64,000 bases of DNA from an uncultured Coriobacteriaceae bacterium (GCA_944320725.1 CALUIM010000006.1:1-64000), one strand, 5' to 3'; shown: positions 41,228 to 53,419, numbered from the stretch's first letter. The notes: generated by a model from the sequence alone, not told the origin. Numbers and translations are program-made.

Positions 41228-43222
41228 TTAGTTATCAGGTGTTACAGAATTGCTATCATGCTCAACTGGCTCAGAGGTGTCCATACCACTTTGTGGACCC
41301 CTCTCCATATTCCACGCACGGAGCGTGTCATACACTGCTTGCGCAACGTGACGCGGCACGCCCTTCACGGCGGCGATGTCATCAACACCTGCTGCACGCA
41401 GGCGCTTCATCGAGCCAAAATGCCGCATGATGGCCTTTTTGCGCGTGGGGCCAACCCCCTCTACTTCGTCGAGCACCGAGGTCGTCATGGCCTTGTCGCG
41501 AAGCTCGCGATGGAACGTGATCGCAAAACGGTGCGCCTCATCGCGCACTTGCTTCATGAGGTAGAGCGACGCCGAGCCCGAAGGGAGCACCACCGGCGTC
41601 TCGTCCCAGGGGACGAAGACCTCCTCATCGGCCTTCGCAAGACCGCACACGGGAATATCGAGGCTCAGATCACCAAGCTGCGTGAGCGCCGCAGTGAGCT
41701 GCGGCTTGCCTCCGTCGACCACCAGCAGATCGGGACGAGAGCCGAACCGCTCGTCGGCCATGCGCTCGGGGGCATAGCGCCTCCCCAGCACTTCCTGCAT
41801 CGAGAGGAAATCGTTTGCCTCACCGGTGACCGTGCGAATCTTGAAGCGCCGATATTGGCTTCGATCTGGCTTGCCGTTGGTGAATACCACCATCGACGCC
41901 ACGGTGAACGCGCCATGGATGGTCGAGATATCGAAGCACTCGATGCGCAGTGGCGGCTCGGGCAGCGCGAGCGCGCTCTCCAGCTGCAACAGCGCCTGGT
42001 TGGTGCGGTCGTCGGCATACCCTGTGCGCATCATGTAGCGCATGAGCGCATGGCGCGCGTTGCGCTCGCTCATCTCGAGCAGACGATGCTTCTCCCCGCG
42101 CTGCGGGCGATGCAGGCGGCACACGCGGCCGCGCTTGGACGTTAGCCACTCCCCTATCACCTGGGCATCGGCCAGATCGCACGCCACATCGACCTCAGCC
42201 GGGATATCCGATGTCTCGTCGTAGTAGCGCTTAATGAAGCCGGCGGCGAGCTCATCCTCCTCGACATCGAGACCCTTATCGAGGATGAACTCGCACGTTC
42301 GCTGGACCACGCCCTCGCGCACCACGAATACGCAGGCGCCCGCGATGGTCTCCTCGCGATAAAACCCCACGACATCGATATCGACGCTCGAGGGAAACAC
42401 CACCTGCTGGCGATCGTCGAGCCCCTGGATGATCTCCAAGCGCTTCTTCACGCGACCGGCACGCTCGAAATCCAGCTCTGCGGCGGCCTCTGCCATCTCG
42501 TGTTTGAGCTCGCCTACCACCTCGGAGCGTTTGCCGGAGAGAAACCGCTCGACGCGGCGCACGTTCTTTGCGTAATCCTCGGGTGAAATCGCGCCAACAC
42601 AGGCACCGGGCCCGCGCCCCACGTGGTAGTCGAAGCAGGGCCTTCCCTTCTCGGCCATGAGGAGCCCGATGATGTCCTCGTCGCCCTTGTGCGCCTCCGC
42701 GAGCCTGCGGCAGCGCTTCCACTCGGCACAGGTCCCGATACAGATGGGAATCACCTTGCGAATGGTGTCGATCGTGGCACGCGCGGCGCGGCTATCGGTA
42801 TAGGGGCCAAAATACCGCGTGCCGGGACGGTGCTTCTCGCGCGTGTACTTGATTGCCGGAAAGAGGTCCGCCTTCGTGATGGCAATGAAGGGATAGCTCT
42901 TGTCGTCTTTGAAGTCGACATTGAAATACGGATGGTACTGGCCAATGAGATTGCGCTCGAGCACCAGCGCCTCGTGCTCGCTCTCCACCACGATGTAGTC
43001 GAAGCTCTGCACGAGCTGCATCATAAGCGGAATCTTCTGGCGCTCATCTTGCAGCGTTACGTACTGGCGCATGCGCGCACGCAGGTTCTTTGCCTTGCCA
43101 ACGTAGATGACCTCGCCGGCGGCATCTTTCCACAGATAGCAACCAGGGCTCTGCGGCACCTGCGTCACCTCTCGGGCGAGGTCGGCAAGATGCGCAGCAA
43201 AGGCAGAATCGGCGGCACTCAC
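41228..43222 (-). CDS. uvrC: excinuclease ABC subunit C
   Basis: A 664-residue nuclease that makes both incisions in nucleotide excision repair. It has an N-terminal GIY-YIG domain (PGCYLWKDAAGEVIYVGKAKNLRARM), a UVR motif (AAAELDFERAGRVKKRLEII), the RNase H-like domain (IECFDISTIHGAFTVASMVVF) and C-terminal helix-hairpin-helix (LDEVEGVGPTRKKAIM). The start is a GTG at 43222 overlapping the murJ stop by three bases. It ends the ATP-grasp-ybaK-murJ-uvrC operon. Confidence 0.96.
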   Translation of the reverse strand: MSAADSAFAAHLADLAREVTQVPQSPGCYLWKDAAGEVIYVGKAKNLRARMRQYVTLQDERQKIPLMMQLVQSFDYIVVESEHEALVLERNLIGQYHPYFNVDFKDDKSYPFIAITKADLFPAIKYTREKHRPGTRYFGPYTDSRAARATIDTIRKVIPICIGTCAEWKRCRRLAEAHKGDEDIIGLLMAEKGRPCFDYHVGRGPGACVGAISPEDYAKNVRRVERFLSGKRSEVVGELKHEMAEAAAELDFERAGRVKKRLEIIQGLDDRQQVVFPSSVDIDVVGFYREETIAGACVFVVREGVVQRTCEFILDKGLDVEEDELAAGFIKRYYDETSDIPAEVDVACDLADAQVIGEWLTSKRGRVCRLHRPQRGEKHRLLEMSERNARHALMRYMMRTGYADDRTNQALLQLESALALPEPPLRIECFDISTIHGAFTVASMVVFTNGKPDRSQYRRFKIRTVTGEANDFLSMQEVLGRRYAPERMADERFGSRPDLLVVDGGKPQLTAALTQLGDLSLDIPVCGLAKADEEVFVPWDETPVVLPSGSASLYLMKQVRDEAHRFAITFHRELRDKAMTTSVLDEVEGVGPTRKKAIMRHFGSMKRLRAAGVDDIAAVKGVPRHVAQAVYDTLRAWNMERGPQSGMDTSEPVEHDSNSVTPDN

Positions 43223-44958
43223 CGTTTCACCTTTCGTGCCAGCGAGGTGAGCATGCCCGCCTCGGGCAGCTTAAGCACGACCGCCGGCGCAAAGGTGACG
43301 ATCAGGGAAACGATGCCCGAGACCGCCACATAGGCAAAGGTCTGGATCATGGGCGCGGTCTGTGCGGTGCCGTTAGCGGCAACAGTTGCCAGCGGCGCAA
43401 TGAACGTCTCGAGCAGCCAGAGCATCCCGCCACCTGCCGCAGCGCCCGCCGCGCCCAGCACCAGGCCCGTCAGCGCCCCGTGCGCAATCGTGCGCACGCG
43501 CAGGCCGCGCAGACGGCGGCGCATCCACACCATCGCGCCCGCATTGGCAACGATGTAGAACACGCACGACGAGAACGCGATGAAGGGCATGCCGCCGCCG
43601 AGCCCCACGCCCAGCCCGAGCGACCATGCCACCTGAGCGATGGCACCAAGCGTCATGAAGACCGCATAGGGCCGCATATCGGCAAGCGCCGAGCAGCCTT
43701 TCTGCATGAGCATGCACACGCCGTAGATGGGCAGCGCCGGCGCGAGGAAGCGCAGATACTCGCTCACCAGCTCCACACCAGCCAGATCGAAGCGACCGGA
43801 GCAGTAGATCATATTGAGCGGCGTGGCAAACACGATGAGATAGAGGGCAAACGGGATGAGGAAAAACAGCTGCTGCGCGATGCCGCGTGACATGCCCTCG
43901 CGCACGGCATCCATCGCACCCGCCGACGCATCGCGCGCCAGCTCGGTGTAAAGCGCCGTGTTGAGCGAGACGGAGAGCAGCGCGTAGGGCAGCGTGTACC
44001 ACAGGCGCGCGTATGCGATCACCGACGCGCCGGATCCCGGCTGTACCGCGAGCGCGGAGGAATTCTGCACCGACGTGGTCACGAGCGTGCACAGCGTCGC
44101 CAAGAGCGTGGGCACGCCCAGCGAGACCGTCTTACGCAGCAGGGGATCAGAGAGATCGATATGCAGCCGCGGATGCACTCCGTGCTTGGCAAGCGCCGGA
44201 ATCTGACACGCCATCTGCACGAACACGCCCGCGGTGGTGCCAACGGCAAGCACCGTGATCGCCAGCTGCTGGCTGATACCCTCAAGCCAGGGAAACGTCG
44301 CAAAGCTTGCGATAACCACGATGTTGTTGAGCACGGGAGCGAAGTTGCTCCAGAAGTAATCGCGATGAGCGTTGAGCACACCGGAAAACACCGAGCCCAA
44401 GCCATAGAAGAGAATCTGGATGGCGAAGAAGCGGAAGAAGTAGATGGCAACGTCCATCTCGCCAGAATCGCCGCTCATGAATGATTGCGTCCAGATGAGG
44501 CCCGGAGCGAACGCGATGGCGAGCACCGATACGACGCCCAGAAGCACGAGCAGCACCGAAAGCAGGTTGCCCACATAGCTGTCGGCGGCATCGCGCCCGC
44601 CTTCCTTGCGGGCCTCCAGATACACCGGCAAAAAGGCCGTGACGAGCATGCCCCCCATCACGAGCTCATAGAGCATATTGGGAAGGTTGTTGGCGATGTT
44701 GTACGACGATGCGAGAACCGAGACGCCGAACGCGATGCCCATGACCCAGGTGCGCATGAAACCGGTCACGCGCGAGACGATGATGAGGCCCGTCATGAGG
44801 CTCGCCGAGCGGCCTACGCTCTCGTAATCGCCGCCTCCGGCAAACTCATCGTCATCGGTTGGCGCAGCGGGCTTCTGCGCGACAGGCTCCGTGCCTGCGG
44901 TACGCTTCTTCACCGCAGGCGCATAATGCGCGCCCCGCATACGTTCCTCATCCGACAT
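43219..44958 (-). CDS. murJ: MurJ/MviN lipid II flippase
   Basis: A 579-residue membrane protein of the MOP superfamily with about 14 helices. After a 50-residue disordered cytoplasmic tail it has the hallmark SLMTGLIIVSRVTGFMRTW and NNLPNMLYELVMGGMLVTAF. It moves lipid-linked peptidoglycan precursor across the membrane. The ATG at 44958 lies inside the end of ybaK (11-base overlap). Its operon includes an ATP-grasp ligase that may modify the same precursor. Confidence 0.93.
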   Translation of the reverse strand: MSDEERMRGAHYAPAVKKRTAGTEPVAQKPAAPTDDDEFAGGGDYESVGRSASLMTGLIIVSRVTGFMRTWVMGIAFGVSVLASSYNIANNLPNMLYELVMGGMLVTAFLPVYLEARKEGGRDAADSYVGNLLSVLLVLLGVVSVLAIAFAPGLIWTQSFMSGDSGEMDVAIYFFRFFAIQILFYGLGSVFSGVLNAHRDYFWSNFAPVLNNIVVIASFATFPWLEGISQQLAITVLAVGTTAGVFVQMACQIPALAKHGVHPRLHIDLSDPLLRKTVSLGVPTLLATLCTLVTTSVQNSSALAVQPGSGASVIAYARLWYTLPYALLSVSLNTALYTELARDASAGAMDAVREGMSRGIAQQLFFLIPFALYLIVFATPLNMIYCSGRFDLAGVELVSEYLRFLAPALPIYGVCMLMQKGCSALADMRPYAVFMTLGAIAQVAWSLGLGVGLGGGMPFIAFSSCVFYIVANAGAMVWMRRRLRGLRVRTIAHGALTGLVLGAAGAAAGGGMLWLLETFIAPLATVAANGTAQTAPMIQTFAYVAVSGIVSLIVTFAPAVVLKLPEAGMLTSLARKVKR

Positions 44959-45451
44959 GGCTGTCCTCCCTCTTGCAGATGTCGGCCATCTGCGCGCCCA
45001 GATGTGCAACGAGCTCGTTAGGGTCGAGCTCGAGCTGCAAGCCGCGCCTGCCGCCCGAAACCATGATGGTATCGAACAACTGGCAGGTCTCATCGATAAT
45101 CACGGGAAGCCGACGCTTCATCCCCACCGGCGAGCAGCCGCCGCGGATATATCCCGTTACGCCCAGCAGATCTTTCACATGCAGCATAGCGAGCGACTTC
45201 TCGTGTGCCGCGCGCGCCGCCGCCTTAAGGTCGAGCTCCTCGGCAACGGGAATACAACACACCACATGTGCGCCCGACGGCGCCACCGTCACCAGCGTTT
45301 TGAACACCTGATCGGCATCCTCACCGAGCTGCTGCGCCACATGCACGCCCGAAAGATCGTGCTCGTCGACCTCGTAGGGAATCGCATGATACGCAATGCC
45401 CGCAACATCGAGCTCGCGCATGGCGTTGGTCTTTTTCACCGCGTTGCCCAT
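44948..45451 (-). CDS. ybaK: Cys-tRNA(Pro)/Cys-tRNA(Cys) deacylase YbaK
   Basis: A 167-residue aminoacyl-tRNA editing protein. VFKTLVTVAPSGAHVVCCIP contains the family lysine. HVKDLLGVTGYIRGGCSPVG matches the G-Y-x-x-G-x-x-S/P-G motif of YbaK, and SGGRRGLQLELDP is the usual late segment. The ATG at 45451 is 16 bases after the ATP-grasp stop. It removes mischarged cysteine from tRNA-Pro. Confidence 0.94.
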   Translation of the reverse strand: MGNAVKKTNAMRELDVAGIAYHAIPYEVDEHDLSGVHVAQQLGEDADQVFKTLVTVAPSGAHVVCCIPVAEELDLKAAARAAHEKSLAMLHVKDLLGVTGYIRGGCSPVGMKRRLPVIIDETCQLFDTIMVSGGRRGLQLELDPNELVAHLGAQMADICKREDSHVG

Positions 45452-45467
45452 CGATGCCTCCGCCGCG

Positions 45468-46733
45468 CTAGGCGTAGTTCTTCGCGCTATCTCCCCATAC
45501 GTACTTCTGGAACTTCGAAATCTGGTGATAGTAGTTCACCGCGGCCCAGAACTTCTGCTCGAGCCCCTCTTCCTTCCAGAAGAGCGGGAACTGCGCACGA
45601 CCATCCTTGAACGCCGCAAGCACATCGTCGCGAAGTGCAGGGTCGGACACGGTCTTTTTCACCACATAGGGTGGCACCGTGGTGTAAACAAACGGCTTAG
45701 TCGCAGGCAGCAGCTCCATCTGCTTGCCCAGCAAGACATCGTCCACCTGAACCTTGGCGAAATTGATGCCCGCCTGCCACACGAAAAAGGAGCTGCGGCC
45801 GGGACGCGTGTTGATCTCGAAGAAGCGATAGGAGCCATCGCGCTCATCAAACTTCACATCGAAGTTCGCCATGCCCGTGTAGCCCACATGCTGCATGAAC
45901 TTGAGTGCATCGTCGAGTACACGCTGGTTGCGCTCGGGAATGATGATCGCGGGATTGCCAATGGCGCCGGGCGCATGGTCCTCCAAGATGACGCGGCCGC
46001 CCACCATGAACACCGGATTGCTATGGGAATCCGTGTACGCCGAGAGGATGCGGATCTGCGTGTCGTCTCCAGGCACGTACTCCTGCACGATAAGCGAGCG
46101 ATCATAGCTCGACGCCTGCAGGTTCTGATAGACCTCAGCGAGCTCGGCGCGATCCCGAATGAGGAAGACCTTCTTCTTGTTCGGAATCTTGGCGTAGTGG
46201 TATGCCGCAGAGTTCGAGGGCTTCGCGATGAGCGGGTAGGCGAATCCACCGTCATCCACCTCGGCCGCGGTATCGGCGCAATCGAGAAAGACCGTCGCGG
46301 GATACGGGATGCCAATCTCGTCGCAAATCTTGTAGAAGTTCTCCTTCTGCGTGATGCGGTCGAGCAGATCGAAGTCGATATAGGGAACGTAGAAACGCTC
46401 TTCAAGCTCGGCTTTGTTGCGCGAGATGATGCGCGCGTAATGATCGCCGCAACCCACGAGGAACGGCACCTTGCCAGCAGCGATAATGCTATCGCCCACC
46501 TCGGCCAAGGTGCGCAGGAACACATCCTCGGTATCGAAGTGCTCCACCACGCGGTAGTCGACGAAACGCGAACGCGCAACAGACTTGATGTCGGCGGAAC
46601 CGATCATGAGCGGGCGCACGCCGTACGCCTCGTGAAAGCAGCGAATATACGCGTATCCGCAGAAGTCAGCCCCTACGATGACAGGCTGGAGCACGCGCGG
46701 CAGATCGCGCTCATCGGGCGGACAAGGTCTCAT
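45468..46733 (-). CDS. ATP-grasp carboxylate-amine ligase, candidate D-aspartate ligase
   Basis: A 421-residue ATP-grasp enzyme. The N-terminal pre-ATP-grasp fold reads VIVGADFCGYAYIRCFHEAYG, very like the opening of the D-aspartate ligase Aslfm of Enterococcus faecium. ATP-binding lysine and strand lie in YPLIAKPSNSAAYH (167-180), VQEYVPGDD supplies the adenine hinge, and FEINTRPGRSS (306-316) holds the metal-binding Glu and Asn. The ATG at 46733 is chosen; longer frames read antisense to the racemase. It heads an operon with ybaK, murJ and uvrC and is divergent from an aspartate racemase. The amine and carboxylate substrates are inferred. Confidence 0.85.
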   Translation of the reverse strand: MRPCPPDERDLPRVLQPVIVGADFCGYAYIRCFHEAYGVRPLMIGSADIKSVARSRFVDYRVVEHFDTEDVFLRTLAEVGDSIIAAGKVPFLVGCGDHYARIISRNKAELEERFYVPYIDFDLLDRITQKENFYKICDEIGIPYPATVFLDCADTAAEVDDGGFAYPLIAKPSNSAAYHYAKIPNKKKVFLIRDRAELAEVYQNLQASSYDRSLIVQEYVPGDDTQIRILSAYTDSHSNPVFMVGGRVILEDHAPGAIGNPAIIIPERNQRVLDDALKFMQHVGYTGMANFDVKFDERDGSYRFFEINTRPGRSSFFVWQAGINFAKVQVDDVLLGKQMELLPATKPFVYTTVPPYVVKKTVSDPALRDDVLAAFKDGRAQFPLFWKEEGLEQKFWAAVNYYHQISKFQKYVWGDSAKNYA

Positions 46734-46847
46734 GCAATCACACCTCTCGACGGCAGGATTGGTAATCGGATGAATCGCGCAGCGGCAACACATGCAGCTG
46801 CTAGTATATCGATGATACGCATCTGCCCTTCGAATGGAGCAATCCGC

Positions 46848-47552
46848 ATGGAAAAACAGATTCTCGGTGTCATTGGCGGCATGGGACCCGAGGCAACGGA
46901 ATACTTCTACGAGCAGGTGATTGAGCACACGCAGGCGTCGTGCGACCAAGATCACCTCGATATGGTCATCCTGTCTGCCGCCTCCATGCCCGACCGCACG
47001 CGCGCCATCGAGACGGGCGAGACGGCGGAGCTGCTCGACGTCATGCGAACCTGCATCAGCCGCCTTGAAGCATGCGGAGCGGCGCAAATCGCCATTCCCT
47101 GCAATACCTCGCATTACTTCTACGATGATATTCAGGCCATGACCTCGATCCCCATCATCCACATGCCGCGCGAGACAGTGCGCGCCTGCGCGAGCGATCC
47201 TGGCGTGCGACGCATTGGAATCATGGGTACCGACGGCACCGTAAACGCCGGTGTCTATGCACGCGAATGCGAGCGCGCGGGCATCGAGCCCATTCACCCC
47301 TCCCCCGAACGCCAACGTGATGTTATGTCGCTCATCTACGACGACATTAAAGCGGGCAAGACGCCGCACATCGCCGCATTCGAGCGTGTGCTCGAGCATT
47401 TCGACAACCTTGGTTGCGATCGCATCATTCTCGCCTGCACCGAGCTCTCGGTGCTTCGGAAGTACCGCACCATGCCCGACACCGTTGTCGATGCCATGGA
47501 TGTGCTCGTACACGAATCGATCGTCCGCTGCGGCGGGACGTACGTAGCGTGA
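46848..47552 (+). CDS. aspartate/glutamate racemase family protein, probable aspartate racemase
   Basis: A 234-residue cofactor-independent racemase. The family start GVIGGMGPEATEYFYEQV is typical of aspartate racemases. The two catalytic cysteines are Cys85 (IPCNTSHYF) and Cys197 (LACTELSVL). Glutamate racemase MurI proteins start differently, so D-aspartate is the more likely product. The ATG at 46848 has GGAGC nine bases before it. The 114-base gap to the divergent ATP-grasp gene must hold both promoters. Confidence 0.9.
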   Translation: MEKQILGVIGGMGPEATEYFYEQVIEHTQASCDQDHLDMVILSAASMPDRTRAIETGETAELLDVMRTCISRLEACGAAQIAIPCNTSHYFYDDIQAMTSIPIIHMPRETVRACASDPGVRRIGIMGTDGTVNAGVYARECERAGIEPIHPSPERQRDVMSLIYDDIKAGKTPHIAAFERVLEHFDNLGCDRIILACTELSVLRKYRTMPDTVVDAMDVLVHESIVRCGGTYVA

Positions 47553-47615
47553 TACGGCCGGGGCCGCACAAGGCGGCCCCTATCACAGCTTCTCTTGTCG
47601 CGGCATCGTATGCTT

Positions 47616-48341
47616 CTAGTTTGTTGGCACAACGTAGAACAGCGAAAGGCTCACCCCAAGCGTCATATCGGGATTGGGGATCTCGACATTTTCCGATGTT
47701 TCCATAATCGATACGGTGTATTCGTTTTCCGCGCCAAATGCTGTGGACGCACCGCTAAAGTTGCCCACGATCGTATCGTCGATGCCGAACGGAGTAAGCG
47801 TTGACGACGTCATGGGCGTCATCCCAAACGCATCGATAACCTGCCCGGCAATACCCTCATATTCCGAACTATCGACGGACGCATGATAGAACGAAAGCGT
47901 AGCGCCATTGGGCACCGTACCGTCGGCGAGCGATTCGAGCGTCTGCTCGGTTGTGCCCTCGTCGAATGTCGGATTCTCCACACTCAAATCGATATAGACA
48001 TGCTCATCGACATCGGTCAGCGGATTATCATCCGGCGTACCCACGAAGGTGAGGTAAAAGAAATCAGGATGCGGATCCTCCTGGTCGATGAAGCCCTCAT
48101 CCTCAACTTCAAAGCCTAGAAGCTCGAGGTCGCCTGCGATCTCCGTAGCAGGACGCTCGTAGAACGCTGTTGCCTGCCAATTTGTCATGGCGGGTGTGGG
48201 CGCTGCCTCTTGCGCCGTCTCCGTCGTCGCCGAACCGGCGGCAGGCGCAGACCCCGTATCTGGCGAGGCTCCTTGGCTACAGCCCGCGAGCAACGCCGCA
48301 GATAGCAGCACAACTGGTGCAAGTGCACGGTTCACGTTCAT
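47616..48341 (-). CDS. lipoprotein of unknown function
   Basis: A 241-residue protein with a signal peptide (ALAPVVLLSAALLAGC) and lipobox LAGC, then a tether rich in A, T, S and E, and an acidic beta-rich domain with repeated 'PDDNPLTDVDEHVYIDLSV'-like strands. It has no cysteine after the lipobox. The ATG at 48341 follows GGAAGGAG. I do not recognise the family; the surface-exposed acidic domain may bind ligand or partner proteins. It is convergent with the racemase. Confidence 0.8.
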   Translation of the reverse strand: MNVNRALAPVVLLSAALLAGCSQGASPDTGSAPAAGSATTETAQEAAPTPAMTNWQATAFYERPATEIAGDLELLGFEVEDEGFIDQEDPHPDFFYLTFVGTPDDNPLTDVDEHVYIDLSVENPTFDEGTTEQTLESLADGTVPNGATLSFYHASVDSSEYEGIAGQVIDAFGMTPMTSSTLTPFGIDDTIVGNFSGASTAFGAENEYTVSIMETSENVEIPNPDMTLGVSLSLFYVVPTN

Positions 48342-48461
48342 ACGGTACTCCTTCCCTGTACAAATAACTCATCCCCCGATGAGATCTCTTCTCATCGTAC
48401 AAGCATATGGGATAGGGGCCCCATAATAAATCGGTCAGCGGAGCAGGTGGGGTGCCGCCGC

Positions 48462-48493
48462 AACAAAACGGCCTCGGGTGATACCCGAGGCCG
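48462..48493 (-). terminator. intrinsic terminator of the NlpC/P60 gene
   Basis: On the minus strand CGGCCTCGGGT and ACCCGAGGCCG pair around a three-base loop, followed by TTTTGTT, about 35 bases after the stop. Confidence 0.92.
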
Positions 48494-48526
48494 CTCATTT
48501 CACGATGTGCTCTAGGCTCTGAGCCG

Positions 48527-49783
48527 CTACAGCTGGCCGGCACCCAAGAACGTAAAGTACTGGAGTCCCGTGGAGCTTGCGCCCACGCCGGGCTTGCGCG
48601 CGCCAAACACGCTGCCACCACCCTCGTAGAACGCGACGTGCCCCGGGAAGAAGCAGACATCGCCCACGCGTAGCTCGCTCTTGCTCGTGGTCCAGTGCGG
48701 CGCATACTTCTGGAAATACGACATCTGGCCCGACGTGGTACGCGGAATCGAGTAACCCAGCTGCTTGTAGCAGTACTGCACCAAACCCGAACAGTCCATC
48801 GCGCCATATGAGGGATCGTTGTAGTGCCCGTACGGCAACCCCTTGAACTGGTAGGCGATGTTGAGCGCGGCGGTGCCCACCGTAGACGCGCCGTTATGAG
48901 ATCCGCCCGACGATGAAGAGCCGCCGGACGAGGAGCTGCCGCCTTGGTTAGAGCTACCTCCCGAGCTACTGGAGTTATTCGAACCGCTGGAGTTGTTGGA
49001 GTTCGAAGAGCCGTTCGAACCAGCATTCGAGCTTGAGCCAGAGCCTGCGTTGGAGTTCGAACCATCGTTCGAACCGGCACTGGAGCTCGAATCCTGGCTG
49101 GCATCGTCCGAAGAATCAGCATTGCCTGAGCTCTCTGCAGCGCCGTCCTCCGCGCCCTGGCCACTCGCCGACTCGAGACCCGCCTGCACCGCAGCATTCG
49201 CCGCCGCCTCGGCCTCAAGCTCGGCACGCACCTGGGCGCTCAGCGACGATACCAGCTCGCTGGCACGCTGCTGGTTATCCGCCTGCTCGGCCAAGCGCTC
49301 CTCGGCATCGTCCATAGCTGCCGACTGCTCCGCCTGCTGGTTCTCGAGCTCGGTCTGCAACGCTTTGACCTCGTCGATGGTGCGAATCTGCGCGTCCGAC
49401 ATCTTGTTGAGATAGAACAACCCCGAAATCAGGTCGTCGAAGCTCTCCGAGCCCAGCAGCACCTTGGTGATGCTCATCCCACCGTCTTTATAGCCCGATG
49501 CGACAAGCTTCGCCAACTCGCCCTGCGAGACGCCCAGCTTCTCCTGGGTCTCCTGAATCTTTTGAACCGTAGCAGAGAGATCGGCGGTAAGCTGCCCAAT
49601 CTCCTCTTGAATACCCTGGTACTCCCGGCCGATCTCCTCCAGCTGCGCACGGGCGGCAGCAAGATCACCCTCGGAAGGGGCGGCGTGGGCGTCGGCGGGT
49701 ACAAGCGAACCCAACACGGCAAGCGCAAGGCCACTCAGGGCAGCCTGACGCGACAGGGGCTGGTTGAAATGATTAAACTGCAT
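48527..49783 (-). CDS. NlpC/P60 peptidoglycan endopeptidase with coiled coil
   Basis: A 418-residue secreted hydrolase. A signal peptide (1-34, ending ADAHA-A) is followed by a coiled coil (about 38-205, interrupted at GYKDGGMSITKVLLGSESF), a low-complexity Ser/Asn/Gly linker (about 210-298) and a C-terminal NlpC/P60 domain. The catalytic cysteine is Cys331 (MDCSGLVQYCY) and histidine His382 (PGHVAFYEG). It should cleave D-Glu-diamino acid bonds in peptidoglycan, with the coiled coil acting as a regulatory domain as in RipA/CwlO-type enzymes. The ATG at 49783 has GGAGGC before it. Confidence 0.93.
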   Translation of the reverse strand: MQFNHFNQPLSRQAALSGLALAVLGSLVPADAHAAPSEGDLAAARAQLEEIGREYQGIQEEIGQLTADLSATVQKIQETQEKLGVSQGELAKLVASGYKDGGMSITKVLLGSESFDDLISGLFYLNKMSDAQIRTIDEVKALQTELENQQAEQSAAMDDAEERLAEQADNQQRASELVSSLSAQVRAELEAEAAANAAVQAGLESASGQGAEDGAAESSGNADSSDDASQDSSSSAGSNDGSNSNAGSGSSSNAGSNGSSNSNNSSGSNNSSSSGGSSNQGGSSSSGGSSSSGGSHNGASTVGTAALNIAYQFKGLPYGHYNDPSYGAMDCSGLVQYCYKQLGYSIPRTTSGQMSYFQKYAPHWTTSKSELRVGDVCFFPGHVAFYEGGGSVFGARKPGVGASSTGLQYFTFLGAGQL

Positions 49784-49898
49784 GACACATGCCTCCGTGT
49801 GCGTTGGAAAGACAACGTACCGGTTCATTGTATCGAGGACAGCACACGGGCACATAATCCCCACCAACCCTTAAGGTTCGCGGGAGCGCCCGCGCGCC

Positions 49899-52772
<2,874 letters not shown>

Positions 52773-52854
52773 AGGTGCCCGCCTCTCTGCCTAAATAAGT
52801 CTCACCGGATAGCCCGGTGTCGGTATGCCAATCCATGAGTTTACCGCCAGACGC

Positions 52855-52890
52855 AAACGGTGCAGACACGCGCACGCGCCTGCACCGTTT
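52855..52890 (-). terminator. hairpin between the small membrane-anchored gene and uvrA
   Basis: Perfect 11-base arms AAACGGTGCAG and CTGCACCGTTT with a 14-base loop. The terminal TTT is part of the stem; it is a possible terminator for the gene at 52963-53310. Confidence 0.6.
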
Positions 52891-52962
52891 GTTCAAGCCT
52901 TGTTCGATGGTAGGCACCGGCAGCGATCGTACCGCTCGGTCAACCCACTCTAATGCACCGGC

Positions 52963-53310
52963 TTATTCTGCGTCGGCAAGCTCCTGGAACTCGCCTGCAA
53001 GCTCCTCCGCCGTGTCGAGCCCTACCCACAGCGTACGTTCATCGCGCGAGATGAACTGACGCGTGCCGTCCTCAAGCACGAGCACCTCGATGTTCTCAGG
53101 CGAGAGCACGAACAGCTCGTCGTCGTAGGTGAGCACCTCGAGATCGTCGCCAGAGACGGTCACGCTGCGAATCTCGCGCGCGTCGGTATCAACGCCCTCG
53201 GGATAGTTGCTGCCCAGCGGATCGAAGAACACAAAGCCAATCGCGATGAAGATGACAACCAAGATGATCGCGACGACGCGACCCTTACCCGGTGTTGCCG
53301 GTACTGCCAT
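52963..53310 (-). CDS. small membrane-anchored protein of unknown function
   Basis: A 115-residue protein with one N-terminal helix (about 11-29, VVAIILVVIFIAIGFVFF) and an acidic, beta-rich domain outside the membrane (about 35-115) ending in a Glu-rich helix. No known motif. The ATG at 53310 is preceded by GGGGAAGGGGTAACC. It stands alone between uvrA and the HxlR regulator. Confidence 0.75.
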   Translation of the reverse strand: MAVPATPGKGRVVAIILVVIFIAIGFVFFDPLGSNYPEGVDTDAREIRSVTVSGDDLEVLTYDDELFVLSPENIEVLVLEDGTRQFISRDERTLWVGLDTAEELAGEFQELADAE

Positions 53311-53419
53311 GGTTACCCCTTCCCCTCAATGTAACCGCTCCCTATTTTGCCTACTTAACAGCGAATATGAAGCGTATCAATTATTGGTTGAGGAAAACCA
53401 TCACAGCGAGCCGATGCGA

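Noticed and set aside
45396-46847. Long plus-strand extension of the racemase frame
   Set aside because: It runs antisense to the ATP-grasp gene; the racemase fold starts at 46848 with its own ribosome-binding site.
46848-47552. Glutamate racemase MurI
   Set aside because: The GVIGGMGPEAT opening and spacing of the two cysteines match the aspartate racemase branch.
48900-49100. Repeated short units resembling a CRISPR or minisatellite
   Set aside because: They are serine/asparagine/glycine codons of the P60 hydrolase linker; no regular repeat-spacer structure exists.
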